Source of the DNA: Mesostigma viride
Taxonomy: Eukaryota; Streptophyta; Mesostigmatophyceae; Mesostigmatales; Mesostigmataceae
Direction: 5' to 3'
NCBI GenBank assembly: GCA_009746045.1
Contig: RPFO01000175.1
Location: 2,539,634 to 2,603,633, forward strand
Length of the DNA stretch: 64,000 nt
Positions 32,150 through 43,600 of this stretch are shown piece after piece. The notes under the pieces are model-generated. The model searched no databases, was not told where the DNA came from, and saw only the letters and a program-made list of their open reading frames with translations. The translations under genes and the position numbers were made by a program. Position 1 is the stretch's first letter. Every line of letters starts with the position of its first letter.

Positions 32150-32796
32150 AGTTAGCGAGCAGCCAGAACTGTGAGTTCCTGGTCTCTCACGCCACACAAC
32201 GGGATGAGCCAAAGTTGCAAGGCAGCAACCTTTTAACCCGTGCACCAAGCCACGACCACGGTGAGCGTTTCCACGTCCAATGTGGGCGCCTCGGTTCGTG
32301 CTTGCCAAGATAGCTGGTCATCCCCCATGACCAAGCTATATCCTTTGCGTTGTTCCTCGTTCCCATCGGCGTGACGAGGCACGTGCAGGCAGGCAAGCAA
32401 ATCCTCAACGTCCACTGGCATCAGTGCAGAGCCAGGACGAACTAGATTTGCCTAGACTCTGTAACCTAGGAAGTACAGGACCTGTCACAAGCCTGCAAGG
32501 CCTAGTATCCTTGCAGACCTGTGCCAGTCCTGTATTCCACCAGCCACAGGCTGCTGCTCCTCTGGTCTACGTGGACCACAGTCACGTGATAGTCAGGCTA
32601 AGCCTGTGCAGGCACGGCCTGCCACGTGTCCTGTCCACTATACCAGAGGACTGTACCCTAGTCGGCCACGGACGGCTAGGACTTCGGGACCTCATATCTT
32701 TCTCGTCCCTTGTCTGTTTCAGGCGGTCAGCACGGCGTTGGAAAGGTCTTTCCAAACTGCATCCACTTAGCATATTGGTTGCCCAAAATGCTAACT
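32150..32796 (-). repeat. C 5' LTR
   Basis: 647 bp; sense start AGTTAGCATTTTGGG, sense end GCTCGCTAACT; flanked by GCAGC at 32797-32801. Confidence 0.93.
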
Positions 32797-32801
32797 GCAG
32801 C

Positions 32802-33230
32802 TGCCGCATTTTCATGGGCGAGCGCATCCGCCAAACTGCGTTGCGTCGACAGGCGTTCGCTCGTCATTTATTGTGTTTTAGATTCGGAAAATTATATCAG
32901 CATGTGCGTCTTAGAAAGACGAAGCGATAGTGATATTCACGGCTAAATTCGGTGCTCAAACGTGAAAGTTATGAGCTCCGCCGTCAGCCATGGCTATCCT
33001 CGTGGCTCGTGGCTCGTCTGAAGAATCATGACTTGTGGGCAGCATTTGCATCGTAGAAAGACGCATCGATTGTGATATCCACGGCTAAATTCGGTGCTCA
33101 AACGTGAAAGTTATGAGCTCCGCCGTCAGCCATGGCTACTTTGTGGCTCGTGACCCTCACCCTTAAGGCTTATCATGGTACTGGGCACGTATGTGGAAGG
33201 GTTATAATAAGAACCTAAAACCGGACAAGA
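32802..33230. repeat. spacer with an approximately 110-bp direct repeat
   Basis: Two copies, about 32908-33020 and about 33049-33160, share TTCGGTGCTCAAACGTGAAA and a GAGCTCCGCCGTCAGCCATGG block with diverged edges. Otherwise no gene seen. Confidence 0.7.
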
Positions 33231-33633
33231 TTGCTCACCCCACCACACGGGAAGAGGCCGGTACGCCAACCATTATATTTCAATGATTTGTTACGCGATA
33301 GTGAGCATAATGTGTTTGGTGTTTTAAGCGGCCGCAACCCATATAAGGGCTTTTTGACGGCCACCCCTCCGGTTACGCGAATCATCGATTTATACGCGGC
33401 TGACGCTGACCGATATCGCCCTCTGGCATACACGGAAATTCGCTCGTGGATCGCAAACATGCCCAGCTGACCAGCCTGGGACAACCTTCTCCAAGCAATC
33501 CCCGCAGGATGGCATACCCTCATGACAAACCCGCGCAAACCCCTACAAATCGGGGAATGGGTGAGCTATTACCCTGACAACGTTCGATACGTCTACACAT
33601 AAGGGCTGCATCGTTGCGGTCGCGCCGACGGGC
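33231..33633 (+). pseudogene. LINE C-terminal region, left half
   Basis: Reads FNDLLRDSEHNVFG, RIIDLYAADADRYRPL, then after a stop AWDNLLQAIPAGWHTLM and IGEWVSYYPDNVRYVY. The pattern resembles the linker between RT and the C-terminal zinc-binding region of plant/algal LINE ORF2 proteins. Removing G2 and one GTACC joins it in frame to 55871 onward. It has several stops. Confidence 0.5.
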
Positions 33634-33638
33634 GTACC

Positions 33639-34303
33639 TGTTGCGTGCCGGCCCTTTAGCACGGACGCAACAATGGAATAAATTATGTACTTTGGCTTGT
33701 TGTCATAGTCCGTAGGACTTTGGGACTTATTTCGGGACTTAATTTGGGAATCGTCCCTTAGTCAGGACTTTTGTATGGAACTATGATAGTTTGTGTGATT
33801 CGGGCCAGTTATTTTGGGCCTAGGCTGTTGTATGCGATCTTCTAGGGGCCGGTGCAGTAGCGCCGCGCTGCGTACTTTATAGCTGGTTGAGATATTGTAC
33901 TCATGCGTGGATTCTGTAGGTGAGGGTCGATGTCGACCCGAGATTTTGTGTGGACTGCATGCTTAGGAAGGTCGGCGCCATGTCGGCGCCCTTTGCCAGC
34001 TTGGTGGCGGACCTAGGTGAAATTGGTCCGAGGACGAGAGTCTCGTCCTCTTGGTTTGATGAATGATTTAAGTGCGATGACGCCTACACATTAAACCTGG
34101 GGGCAACTATCCATTTGTAATTGGTCTTGCTAGCCATTATAAGTGTGTATCAATTAGCCTGGCGTCAAGCCGCGATGCCAGATATCTCACGACCCCAGTC
34201 GTGAAGCGCAATCTGCATTAGGTTACCTTGATTATTCCTAATTCCGGCATGGAGGATCTTTCGCTACGTCACTCAGGCTAGGGACCTGGGTTGGCACGTA
34301 ACA
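33639..34303 (+). repeat. G2 5' LTR
   Basis: 665 bp with TG...CA ends; contains GAATAAATTATG near 33680 and TTTATAG near 33877. Confidence 0.94.
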
Positions 34304-35078
34304 CTGGTTATCGGAGGTAAAATGTGCTGGAGAGGTTAGCTAACTCTCGCGGAGAGAGCTAGTGTAGCCAGTTAGGATAGCAAGGCGGTGCTTAGTGTAG
34401 ATAGAGGTTCCGGAATTCAACGATTGCTGACAGGTCGGCGGCCAGCCCGTAAAGGGATTCAACGACGACCTAGGCAGCAAGCGGCCAGTCCGGGATACTC
34501 GGCGGGGCTAGTAATAGCCCTGTGGTGAGGTGCCATAGGCAGTAGCGGCCATTACCCCTGCTTTCAACGACTTCTAGTGGCGGTAGAGCTCCGGCTCTCA
34601 ACGACACTCGACGGCGGCCAGCCCAGGGGTTATCAACGACATTGGTTATGGTACGTCCCCTAGTTTAGTGCTCTTTACTTAAACGCTTGCTTTCTTCCCG
34701 GGACTGCACGCGTAGAGGGGGTTTATGTTTAATGTTGTGCTCTCTGTAGGCGTTTCCATGTTGTTTGAGAGATGTGGGGGCCGCGGAGGCACCCATCGTT
34801 GTGTGACCTGCAACGGGTCTTGGGGTAGGTACCGTCGGGCTGTGGCCGATTATGTATGACGGTGCTTACCTCTGTGAGCCCCGCGGAGGGGACCAGTGTA
34901 CTGTGCCCTTGTTCGCGTAGAGCTTGGGCGTGTGTTGTGTTAGAGTCTGTCCTCCTCCCTCGTTGCGTTTATCACTGCACTTAGAGGTATCCTTGGGGAT
35001 CCCTTTTCTTTTCTGTCTTGCAAGCTTCTGCCAGCCCTTTTCTTCTTCTCGCCAGCGTATGATAGACTACTACGCAAT
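34304..35078 (+). other. G2 leader with candidate PBS and TCAACGA repeats
   Basis: TGGTTATCGGAGG starts one base after the LTR (34305), a plausible tRNA-type primer-binding site. Five TCAACGA(C) copies at 34417, 34459, 34564, 34598 and 34633 are scattered in GC-rich, structure-prone sequence with GGCGGCCAGCCC also repeated (about 34436 and 34614). A pyrimidine-rich stretch ending GCCAG at 35055 precedes the first ORF and resembles a splice acceptor. No coding potential. Confidence 0.65.
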
Positions 35079-35438
35079 ATGTCTTTGAAAGGGAAGCGAA
35101 GGATAAATAAGGGTGGACAGTCTGGATTTCCCTACTATGCAGTAGCCCATGACGGGGGTGAGGGTAGACCAGCCATATTTTGTAGTTGGAAGACGTGTGA
35201 AGAGCATATCAAAGATAAGATAATGTCTAGGGACTCTAATGCTAGATGGAAGGGGTTTGATAACATCATAGATGCAGATAGGTTTGTTAGGGAGCACATG
35301 CCATTGCCAGAGGGTCTGCACACCACCCGTGAATGCCCTAAGCCACCCACGCACAGCAAGGGAGACAACAGTCAGGAGGTGGGGACAGCAGTTACAGTTA
35401 CCTTCTCCCAGCTGACCATTGGCTCTAGCAGACAATAG
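35079..35438 (+). CDS. G2 small ORF with viroplasmin / RNase H1-type hybrid-binding domain
   Basis: 119 residues from ATG 35079 to TAG 35438. Residues about 15-70 read FPYYAVAHDGGEGRPAIF, SWKTCEEHI, WKGFDNIIDADRFVREHM. This follows the pattern of the N-terminal RNA/DNA hybrid-binding domain of RNase H1, shared with the viroplasmin family (PF01693): YYAV, G.P.IF.SW..C and .K.F...DA..FV. The C-terminus is Thr/Ser-rich. The frame is intact and lies between the leader and gag, separate from the RNase H inside pol. Likely role: binding the RNA/DNA hybrid during reverse transcription or assembly. Location outside pol is unusual for Ty3/gypsy elements. Confidence 0.75.
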   Translation: MSLKGKRRINKGGQSGFPYYAVAHDGGEGRPAIFCSWKTCEEHIKDKIMSRDSNARWKGFDNIIDADRFVREHMPLPEGLHTTRECPKPPTHSKGDNSQEVGTAVTVTFSQLTIGSSRQ

Positions 35439-35471
35439 AGGGGATTACTACTAGGGAATAGTACTAGGTCC

Positions 35472-35482
35472 TATATAAATAG
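35472..35482 (+). promoter_or_regulatory. internal TATA-like box before gag
   Basis: TATATAAATAG, 105 bp upstream of the gag ATG, followed by a CT-rich tract (35503-35534) and GCCTGCAG (ends 35553), which also resembles a 3' splice site. It could drive a separate gag transcript or be chance in an A/T-rich patch. Confidence 0.35.
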
Positions 35483-35576
35483 ATCTATAGTACGTGGTTG
35501 CTCTCTCTCTCTCCTTCTCTCTCTCTCTCTTTCTGGGGAGGTGTTGCCTGCAGTGTAAGGTACCGGTACGAGCACC

Positions 35577-35697
35577 ATGCCGACGCCGCGTCGACGCCGG
35601 AACCAAACACGGAATGCCAGAGAGACAGATGACGGGAACAGAGCAAGAGAAACAGAGGATAGAGATATAGAACCGGTAGACAACCACGAGCAAGGTG
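35577..35697 (+). CDS. G2 gag, first exon-like fragment before the D insertion
   Basis: ATG at 35577 (MPTPRRRRNQ) begins a basic N-terminus. The frame is cut by D after AGGTG (35693-35697) and resumes exactly in frame at 38312. The joined gag is 769 residues. Splitting by D is the only interruption seen. Confidence 0.82.
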
Positions 35698-36296
35698 TGT
35701 CAAAAATCCTAATAATGCGTCAACGAATGAGCTCAAATGTTGCGGCACAACTCATTTCATTAATACAATAAAAGACGCATATATAGAATTTAAGGACCGT
35801 GACCGGTGTCCATTGCCAAGCCACAAGGCAACTGGCCCACCATCAGGTAACGTGAAAAGGTGCACGCCGACCTCTTAAACAATGTCCAATGTCGGCTGCA
35901 CACATTATCCCTACGTTAACTTAACACATAAAGTGTCTCGACTTGAACAACTGGCACACAAAATCCACTAGGCAATGATGCGAATATTCGGCACCAATAT
36001 TCGACCCCACTATTGCGCGGCGCTAGGAGTTAGCCACCGCCAAATGGCACGAGATACTCACGCCCTACAAACCGTACCATGCAACCACAAGGTAGAGCCG
36101 AATTAATCCTAACTTCGGCACCTAATATCTTTGTGCATACTCAACTGTCCGTCATAAGAAAAGTACCGCCGGAAAGAACACGGCAAGCCCTACTCAGCCC
36201 TAATAATATCCTTGGCCAGAAAATACAGAAGATTGGCCACAACATAACATAGGCTGGCAAACGGGCACATCCAGGGTTTATACTAAAACCCTGACA
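35698..36296 (-). repeat. D 3' LTR (sense)
   Basis: 599 bp, TGTC...GACA in either orientation; adjoins the minus-strand polypurine tract. Confidence 0.92.
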
Positions 36297-37707
36297 CCCC
36301 CCTTGCACGTTGCCAGTGCAGGGTCCAATGAACGTCAAGTCCCCCCTCAACTAGGGTAGGGCTTGCCGGGTACAACATACCCCAGCAACCCCCCCTTACC
36401 CGGGAAGCCCCTCCCAAGGAACCATCCAGCAACACATTCACTGAAAAAATGCCATCCTGGTCATAACAACAAAGGTGCTACATGCCTGCGTCTCTTCCAA
36501 AATACATCCAGGCGTCCCTAGAGGTATAAACTGACAGCCCCAGCGTCCCAGGTCTGATGCAGAAACACAGCAATAAGTCACAACAACTACACTTGCCAGG
36601 AATAGCACACATGGGCAAACACTGCCCCATCAGGCTACCAATAGCCCTAAAATGGACCACCACGGTCCCAAGGCCTCCACGGCCCCACGCTGGCACGCCG
36701 TCGTGCCAACAAACTCCCGGGAGTGATCAGGTCCCGAGCATGGAAAGTCAACCAAGAACTTCCCCCAGAGCGCTCCCATAACAGGTTGGACTGATCCCAA
36801 CCTCCAGACTGGCCAAAACACTAGGCTGCACATGCTAGTTTGCCTCGTCCATTCAAAAACACAGCTGACCACCAAGTTTGCATGCAAAGCAGGCGCGTAC
36901 ATCCCAAAGTAGGTCAATACAGACCACAGGCCACGTTAGGCCCCACAAATGTCGTCGCGAGCCAGTCTCATGTCAACCCCCCCCCTCAAGAAATAAGTGG
37001 GGGCAAATATTTTTGTCAGCTTTAAAATGTCACAAGCTCCCTTGGCTTAGAGCTTCTAAAATAACATGCAGCTCACTGGTACTCCTGACCAGCTTCAAAA
37101 TCAAAAACCCACTGGCATAGCCAGCTTCAAAAGAGAGACCATGCTGGCACTCCTGGCCAACATCTTCATCGCCAACAAAAAGCCGGTAGGCAGGCAGTCC
37201 TCGTCGACAAAAAATGCTGGAAATTCCGCAGGCTGCGCCACCAAAAATGGCGATAATCCGTTGCGCAGGTCGCTCGCAAAATTCCAGCCGACGTCCGCTC
37301 CGAGCCACATGTTGATGCGCAGGTCACTGGTACAGAAAAAGAGAAAAAAGTCTGCACCCAGCTGGAACCAGAGCCTTGACCTCGCCATGCGGGGCTCAAC
37401 GCCAGGCGGCGCCAGCCCACAGCAAACCCGAAACATGAAAGTTCCGCTGGCTTTGACACATATAACAACTCGCCTGCGTGGCTGCGCTGGCCCAGGCCTG
37501 TCGACCCATGAAATTTCTGCCCGTTCCGCCGAACTTCAAATTCAAAATGCTGCGACGTATGAATCCTCACGACATTGCTCACGAAATTACGTAACAACAC
37601 TGCCGCCATCAATTATATGCGCCGGCAGGGTAAAATGGCTTCATCATGGTCACAAGAATGTCGTTCAAAGTCGTCTCAAAGGTGTGGAACTTTCCCTCCC
37701 GATACCA
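36297..37707 (-). other. D internal region
   Basis: No retroelement domains on either strand. The longest frames are 218 codons on plus (37066-37722) and 148 on minus (37612-37166), with unbiased composition and no family resemblance. The two ends carry PBS and PPT. Confidence 0.75.
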
Positions 37708-38306
37708 TGTCAAAAATCCTAATAATGCGTCAACGAATGAGCTCAAATGTTGCGGCACAACTCATTTCATTAATACAATAAAAGACGCATATATAGAATT
37801 TAAGGACCGTGACCGGTGTCCATTGCCAAGCCACAAGGCAACTGGCCCACCATCAGGTAACGTGAAAAGGTGCACGCCGACCTCTTAAACAATGTCCAAT
37901 GTCGGCTGCATACATTATCCCTACGTTAACTTAACACATAAAGTGTCTCGACTTGAACAACTGGCACACAAAATCCACTAGGCAATGATGCGAATATTCG
38001 GCACCAATATTCGACCCCACTATTGCGCGGCGCTAGGAGTTAGCCACCGCCAAATGGCACGAGATACTCACGCCCTACAAACCGTACCATGCAACCACAA
38101 GGTAGAGCCGAATTAATCCTAACTTCGGCACCTAATATCTTTGTGCATACTCAACTGTCCGTCATAAGAAAAGTACCGCCGGAAAGAACACGGCAAGCCC
38201 TACTCAGCCCTAATAATATCCTTGGCCAGAAAATACAGAAGATTGGCCACAACATAACATAGGCTGGCAAACGGGCACATCCAGGGTTTATACTAAAACC
38301 CTGACA
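37708..38306 (-). repeat. D 5' LTR (sense)
   Basis: 599 bp, matches 35698-36296. Its inner edge adjoins the PBS TGGTATCGGGAGGG. Confidence 0.92.
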
Positions 38307-38311
38307 AGGTG

Positions 38312-38538
38312 TAGAGGTGCTAGAGGTGCCACCGCACGTCCAAGTAGGGACAAATAGAGGTGAGGACATGGAGAGACCTGCGGAAGGCTCACCACGGTCC
38401 AGCTTAGAAGATACCAGAGGGTACCAGGATCCTAGAGATTCATCAGATGATGACAGTCGAGACTCCAGGTTGGAACAAGGGGGAGACGGGCGCAGCCAGG
38501 AGATACTCCAGGGGGGTTCCCAGCAGCAGCAGCGGCAG

Positions 38539-38576
<38 letters not shown>

Positions 38577-40500
38577 GCAGCGGCGGCGGCAGCAGCAGCA
38601 ACGACAGCAGCAGCAGCACCCGCAGCAGCAGCAGCAGCTACCGCAGCAGCAACAACCCCAGACGAGGTCACAGCGGCTGCCACGGTACCCTGAGCAGCCC
38701 GGGTACGAGAATGAAGACACGCTGCACTACAGTTATCGGCAGCCAGTCACGGAGCGACCATCGCATCCCTGGGCAGGGCGGGGTCGCCCCCTGGGACCGC
38801 CGCCGGCCCCAGCACATCGGGGCAGACGTAGAGTGTCTTTTGGCAGCACTTCCCTGTTACCCACGGTGTTGTGGAACTCGGATGATGACGGGGAGGACAC
38901 CGGGGCAGATGGCGAGTTCGGTGATTTGGAGGGGGCCGTGACGGATATTGAGGGACCAGGGGCGCAGGGCCCGTCCTTTGGAGCTCATAGGCCCCGGGTT
39001 CGGCTAGGGGATGACAGATTCGCTACCGCACACGACGAGGAGACTCAGACACCCGTCCAGCGACCCGCCCCCCAGCCGCCGCGTCCTAGGACACATGACA
39101 GCAGCATCGTCCACTCGCCTGCGGTCGTCAGCAACCTGAATTTCAGCAGGGTGGCCTTGGATGACCCGGGGTACGAACACCCATCGTCTGTACAGGTGCG
39201 GCGAACGCACGGCACGCCGGCCAGCTCCGGATCTCTCCCCCGGTCGCAGCCCCCAGCCTTCGGCTCCATTGCCTATCGTGAGGTCGGTGGACCCAAGCCT
39301 AATACGGTGAAGGCCCCACCGATGCCTACTTTCAAGAATGTTCCCAAGCTGCACGCGGACATGAAACCGCGGGAGATTGACGAATGGGGGCGCATGTGGC
39401 AACAGCAGTATACCGTCTGGTGTAACCACCACAGTTGGGAACTGGCCACCTGCGATCTCATCCCGCATGTTGTCAACACCTGCATGGACCCCTCGGTGGT
39501 GAGCATCCTGAATTGTGAGAGCATCGCATCCCAGTCATACCCGCAAACCGTGGAGGAGCTGATGGACCGGGTGCGCCGCAAGCTGATACCCCCAGACGCG
39601 GAGCTCCACGAGCGGATCGCTTTCGGCAAGCTGCGCCAGGGGACCACCCCATATCGCGAGTTTCTGTCCAAGTTTGAGGCCAGCGCCGCTTATCTAACCG
39701 ACATGACCTGGTACGAGTACAAGTTCAGATTCATCGAGGCGCTCAGCCCCGAGCTACAGGACGAGGTATTCAAACACTACGCTGAGGTCCCCTGGAAGGA
39801 GTGGGACATCCTGAATATCCAGAGATACCTTCTGCAGGTGGCCGACGTGGTGACTCGCGGGCGCGCACCCTCGGTGCGTCGTTTCTTCAGGCCAGCTCCC
39901 CCGCGGCGGGTGAACCAGTTGTACTCCACTGAGTCCGCCGGCGAGGAGGAGGAAGACTATATCGACGACCCCGACGACGGCTACGCTGACCAGGGTATCA
40001 ACGCCATCGACGCCAGCAAGGCGCGTTGCTTCATGTGCAGTGAGGTGGGACACCTCAAGCGCGACTGCCCCAAGCTCAGAGGCAAGCACACCGGTCGCGG
40101 CGCAGGGGAGATTGAGCCCAGCGTTCGTTTCTCCGGCCCAGCGTTCGGCAGCCGCCCCGACTCCTCCGGTCCCCGGGACAGACCCCGCAATGCGGGCGAG
40201 CGGGCGGCTCGCCTGCAGCATGCCAGACAATCCCCGACCCAGTACCAGCAGCCGCGACCGCCCGCGACCAACTCTACCAAGGGTGTGTTGCGCGCGGTTA
40301 ATGAGATCGAGGCTCGGCGGCAATCCTCCTCTTCCGGTCAGACGCAAGCAGTGGCTGGGTACGAGTATGAGGATGAGGAGGAGGCTGACGAGGAGGAGGA
40401 GGGGGGGAAGAGGGCGGGCGGTCGGGCGAGGCGGCCTCCCGTCCCACCGCTCCTCGGGAGTAGTAGCCTTACCCGTGGGGTTGGGCCCCGGGGTAGATGA
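38312..40500 (+). CDS. G2 gag, main part
   Basis: Continues from 35697. A polyglutamine stretch from CAG repeats (38521-38670), acidic and Pro/Arg-rich linkers, then a Ty3-type capsid region: FKNVPKLHADMKPREIDEW (about 39330), LRQGTTPYREFLSKFE (about 39635), MTWYEYKFRFIEAL (about 39705). C-terminus has zinc knuckle CFMCSEVGHLKRDC (about 40028-40069) and an acidic/basic tail. TGA at 40498-40500. Gag forms the particle and binds genomic RNA. The pol frame is the same as gag, but several stops from a 12-bp repeat separate them. Confidence 0.88.
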
Positions 40501-40552
40501 TAGGGTAGATGATAGGAGAGATGATAGGGTAGATGATAGGGTAGAGAGATCA
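40491..40552 (+). repeat. 12-bp minisatellite at the gag/pol junction
   Basis: About four imperfect GTAGATGATAGG units straddle the gag stop. In the pol/gag frame each unit contains stop codons; in the +1 frame it encodes VDDR repeats that continue as an open frame to 40723. Confidence 0.8.
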
Positions 40553-40680
40553 GACAGTAGCCCTGAAGTGGAGCCGAGTAGAATAGAGGTAGACGTCAAT
40601 CACGTGGCTTCCGGCTCAGACGCGGCCTCCCAACCGGCGCGTGTGTCTCCCGGAGGTCCGCGACATTTGTTTCTTTTCAG

Positions 40681-43600
40681 TGGGGGTTACTTGTTCCTCC
40701 CACCGTCCTGGACCCGTATTTGAAAGAGAAAACGGTCATGGACGTGAAGTTTTTGGTCGACACCGGCGCCTCCACGTCTTTCATCAACGAGGCCCTGGTG
40801 CGCCGACTGGGTCTGACCCCTCGCCCGCACACCACGGCCGTGCATGTGACCTATTCGGACGGTCGCCAACACCGGTCGCCCGGCTTGGCAGATATCAAGG
40901 GTGTGCTGCAAGGCACGCCGGTTGACTTGGCGGCGACTATCGCGCCGCTGGGAGCCGCAGACATCATTATCGGGCTAGACTGGTTGGACAAGCAGGATGT
41001 GGACATCAGTGTGCGCCGACGAGTAGTTTGGTTTCCGGATGGATCCTTTTGGTGTCCCGACAGCGAGTACAGGGCACAGGCCGCTGAGGTCCATAACATT
41101 ACACACGAGCGCTCGGCGGACGGGCCTCGACCAGCGTCCCAGATCCTGATGAGCAGCAAGACGCTGGCACGCCAACTTCGGAAGGGCAAGGAATACACGA
41201 TGTACCGCATCGACCTGGACAGCACTCAGGCCATGCTCAACGAGATCGGCGTCGGCTTCACCCCGGACGAGCTGGCGCGGTTCAACGCTGTCTTGGAGAA
41301 GCGCGCCACTCTCTTCGCGGACCGCACGCCCCAGTTCCCTCCCCATCGTTCGGTGCTACATCGCATCCAGGTCCAGGAGGGTTCCGGGCCTACCGCGTCC
41401 CCCATGTACCGCATGGGTCCGGTCGAGCTGGTGGAGCTCAAGAAGATTCTCATTTCGCTGCTCGATGCCGGGCTCATCGAGCCCAGCAACAGTCCCTTCT
41501 CCGCAGGCGTGCTGCTCGTCCCCAAGCCAGGGGGCAAGTGGCGGCTGGTGACTGACTACCGGAAGCTGAACGCCATCACGGTCAAGTCCAAGTATCCCCT
41601 GCCGAGGATCGACGACATCTTCAACCGCGTCCAAGGGGCTATGTGCTTTACGGTCATTGACTGCGCGGACGGGTTCTGGCAGCTGCGCATCGCGCCCGAG
41701 GACTGCCACAAGACTGCGTTCGCCACGCCCTTCGGTCACTACCAGTTTCGGGTGGCAGCGATGGGCCTGTGTAATTCGCCCGCGTCCTTCCAGATGCTGA
41801 TGAATGACATCCTCCGTCCGGTGATGGGCACGGCCCACCTGCCGCAGGTCTCCCGGGATCTGACGGACCCGCACAAGGGAGCGCGCCCACCATGGACCTA
41901 CAAGCGCACGTGTGCGCTGGCGTACCTGGACGACATTCTGGTGTATTCCAAGACGTTCGAGGAGCACCTGGAGGATGTTGACGCGGTGCTACAGATCATG
42001 GAAGACGAGCACCTGTCGGCGCGGAAAGCCAAGGTGCGCGCCGGTCGCTGTGTGCCCTTCCTGGGCCACACCCTGTCTGCGGACGGCATCGCGACCGACC
42101 CTGAGAAGATCGAGTCCGTCCAGCAGTGGCCGGTTCCCACGGACGTGAAGGGGGTGCGCAGTTTTCTGGGGTTGGCTTCCTACTACCGACGGTTCATCCC
42201 GCGGTTCGCCACCATCGCTGCCCCGATCAACGCTCTTCTCAAGAAGGGTACTCCGTTCCTGTGGGCTGAGCAGTGCCAGCAGGCCTTTGAGGCTCTCAAG
42301 CGCCACCTCACCACAGCCCCTGTCCTCGTCCTGCCGGACCCGTCCCTTCCTTTCGTTGTGGCTACTGACGCCAGCAAGGTGGTCATCGGGGGCGTTCTCC
42401 TGCAGGATCAAGGCAAGGGTCTGCAGCCCATTGAGTACATCTCACGTACGATGATTCCGGCGGAACGGAATTATCCAGTACACCAACAGGAACTCTTGGC
42501 GGTAGTTTACTGCTGCCACACGTGGCGTCACCATCTTCTGGGCGCACAGTTCGCGGTGGCCATTAGTGAGCAGGGGGATCTTGACCCCCACCGCCTGGTG
42601 ATCCACACCGACCACCGGCCTCTCACCCACCTCCTGGTGCAGCCCAACCTGACGCCCCGTCAAGCGCGGTGGATGGAGTACTTGTCGCAATTCGCCCCGT
42701 TTAAGATCCAATACGTCAAGGGCGCGGACAACGTTGTGCCCGACGCCCTCTCGCGACGGGCTGACTATTGGTTCTACGAGGACATGGACGTGCTGCATAC
42801 CACCTGCGTCCCAGTGGCCGCCCCGGGGACCGCCTACGGCGCGGAGCCACGGTCTCCTCGGGCCCGCCATCTTTTTCATCTCGGGCACACCACCATGGAT
42901 GACTTGTCTCCCACCCTGGATGAGCCTTTCCGTCAGGGTTCCCACGAGGACGTGGAGACCCCCGGGGGAGGGGAGGGGTCGCACACGCGCGTGCCACTCA
43001 GTCATGTGGTGCCGCCCCAGGGAATTTTTCAGCTTCATCCGCTCGGCCCTCCCACAGTCTTTTCAGAGTTTGTCAACCAGGTGATGGCGGACGCAGAGGA
43101 CTCGGCAGAGGATGTGTTCACGGTCACATCTGACCTAGAGACGATGATAAGTCGTTTCACGGTCACGGAAGAAGCGGCCCTCGAGGCCATCAGGGCACAC
43201 CCGCAGCAGATGGGCGCTTTCCCGTGCAAGTTCCAGGAAGGGCGCCTGCTCGTGTGTGTCCAGCCGGAGGAATGGCGGCTGTACGTCCCCGAGCTGTGTA
43301 GAGCAGCCTTGCTCCACGAGCTCCATGACTCCCTCCTAGGCGGTCACCAAGGAATACATCGCCTTCTCCCACGGGCCCGTAAGCATTTCTATTGGCCAGG
43401 GATGACGGAGTATATCAAGACGTACGTGCGCCAGTGCCCCTCGTGCCAGATCATGAAGTCCAGGAACACGGGCTCTCAAGCCGTCCCAAAGACGTTACCG
43501 GATCCGATGGGTCCGTGGGACTCCATCATGATGGATTTCATCGGTCCATTCAAGAAGACGAAGAGCGGCAACAGCATGGTCTTGGTGTTTGTGGACCGAC

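Larger units (their letters stand above)
24348..32796 (-). mobile_element. C: Ty1/copia-like element, minus strand
   Basis: 647-bp LTRs (24348-24994 and 32150-32796) with about one difference. Target duplication GCAGC (24343-24347, 32797-32801). In sense orientation the LTRs begin AGTTAGC and end GCTAACT. Same plan as B: short leader, ORF1, gag with zinc knuckle, UGA-CUA, IN-PR-RT-RNase H, 3' UTR with the T-arm hairpin, tandem CGGGCGCC and anti-PBS. Protein similarity to B is clear throughout pol but diverged. Coding frames carry several indels. Confidence 0.94.
35698..38306 (-). mobile_element. D: small non-coding LTR element in gag of G2
   Basis: LTRs 35698-36296 and 37708-38306 (599 bp, one difference noticed), TGTCA...TGACA, target duplication AGGTG (35693-35697, 38307-38311). 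Orientation is set by the minus-strand signals: TGGTATCGGGAGGG directly after the sense 5' LTR (37707-37694) is a tRNA-type PBS, and AAGGGGGG directly before the sense 3' LTR (36304-36297) is a polypurine tract. The 1411-bp interior encodes no recognised gag or pol domain. This is a LARD/TRIM-type element that needs proteins in trans. Very young by LTR identity. Confidence 0.92.

Noticed and set aside
24147-32930. Host gene of 110 codons interrupted by C
   Set aside because: The frame is continuous across the insertion, but composition is unremarkable and no family is recognised; a chance frame is as likely.
34417-34640. CRISPR-like array
   Set aside because: Repeats are only 7-8 bases, irregularly spaced, and lie in a eukaryotic retroelement leader.
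38432-38720. Minus-strand Ala- or Cys-rich frames
   Set aside because: Shadow of the CAG repeat that encodes polyglutamine in gag G2.
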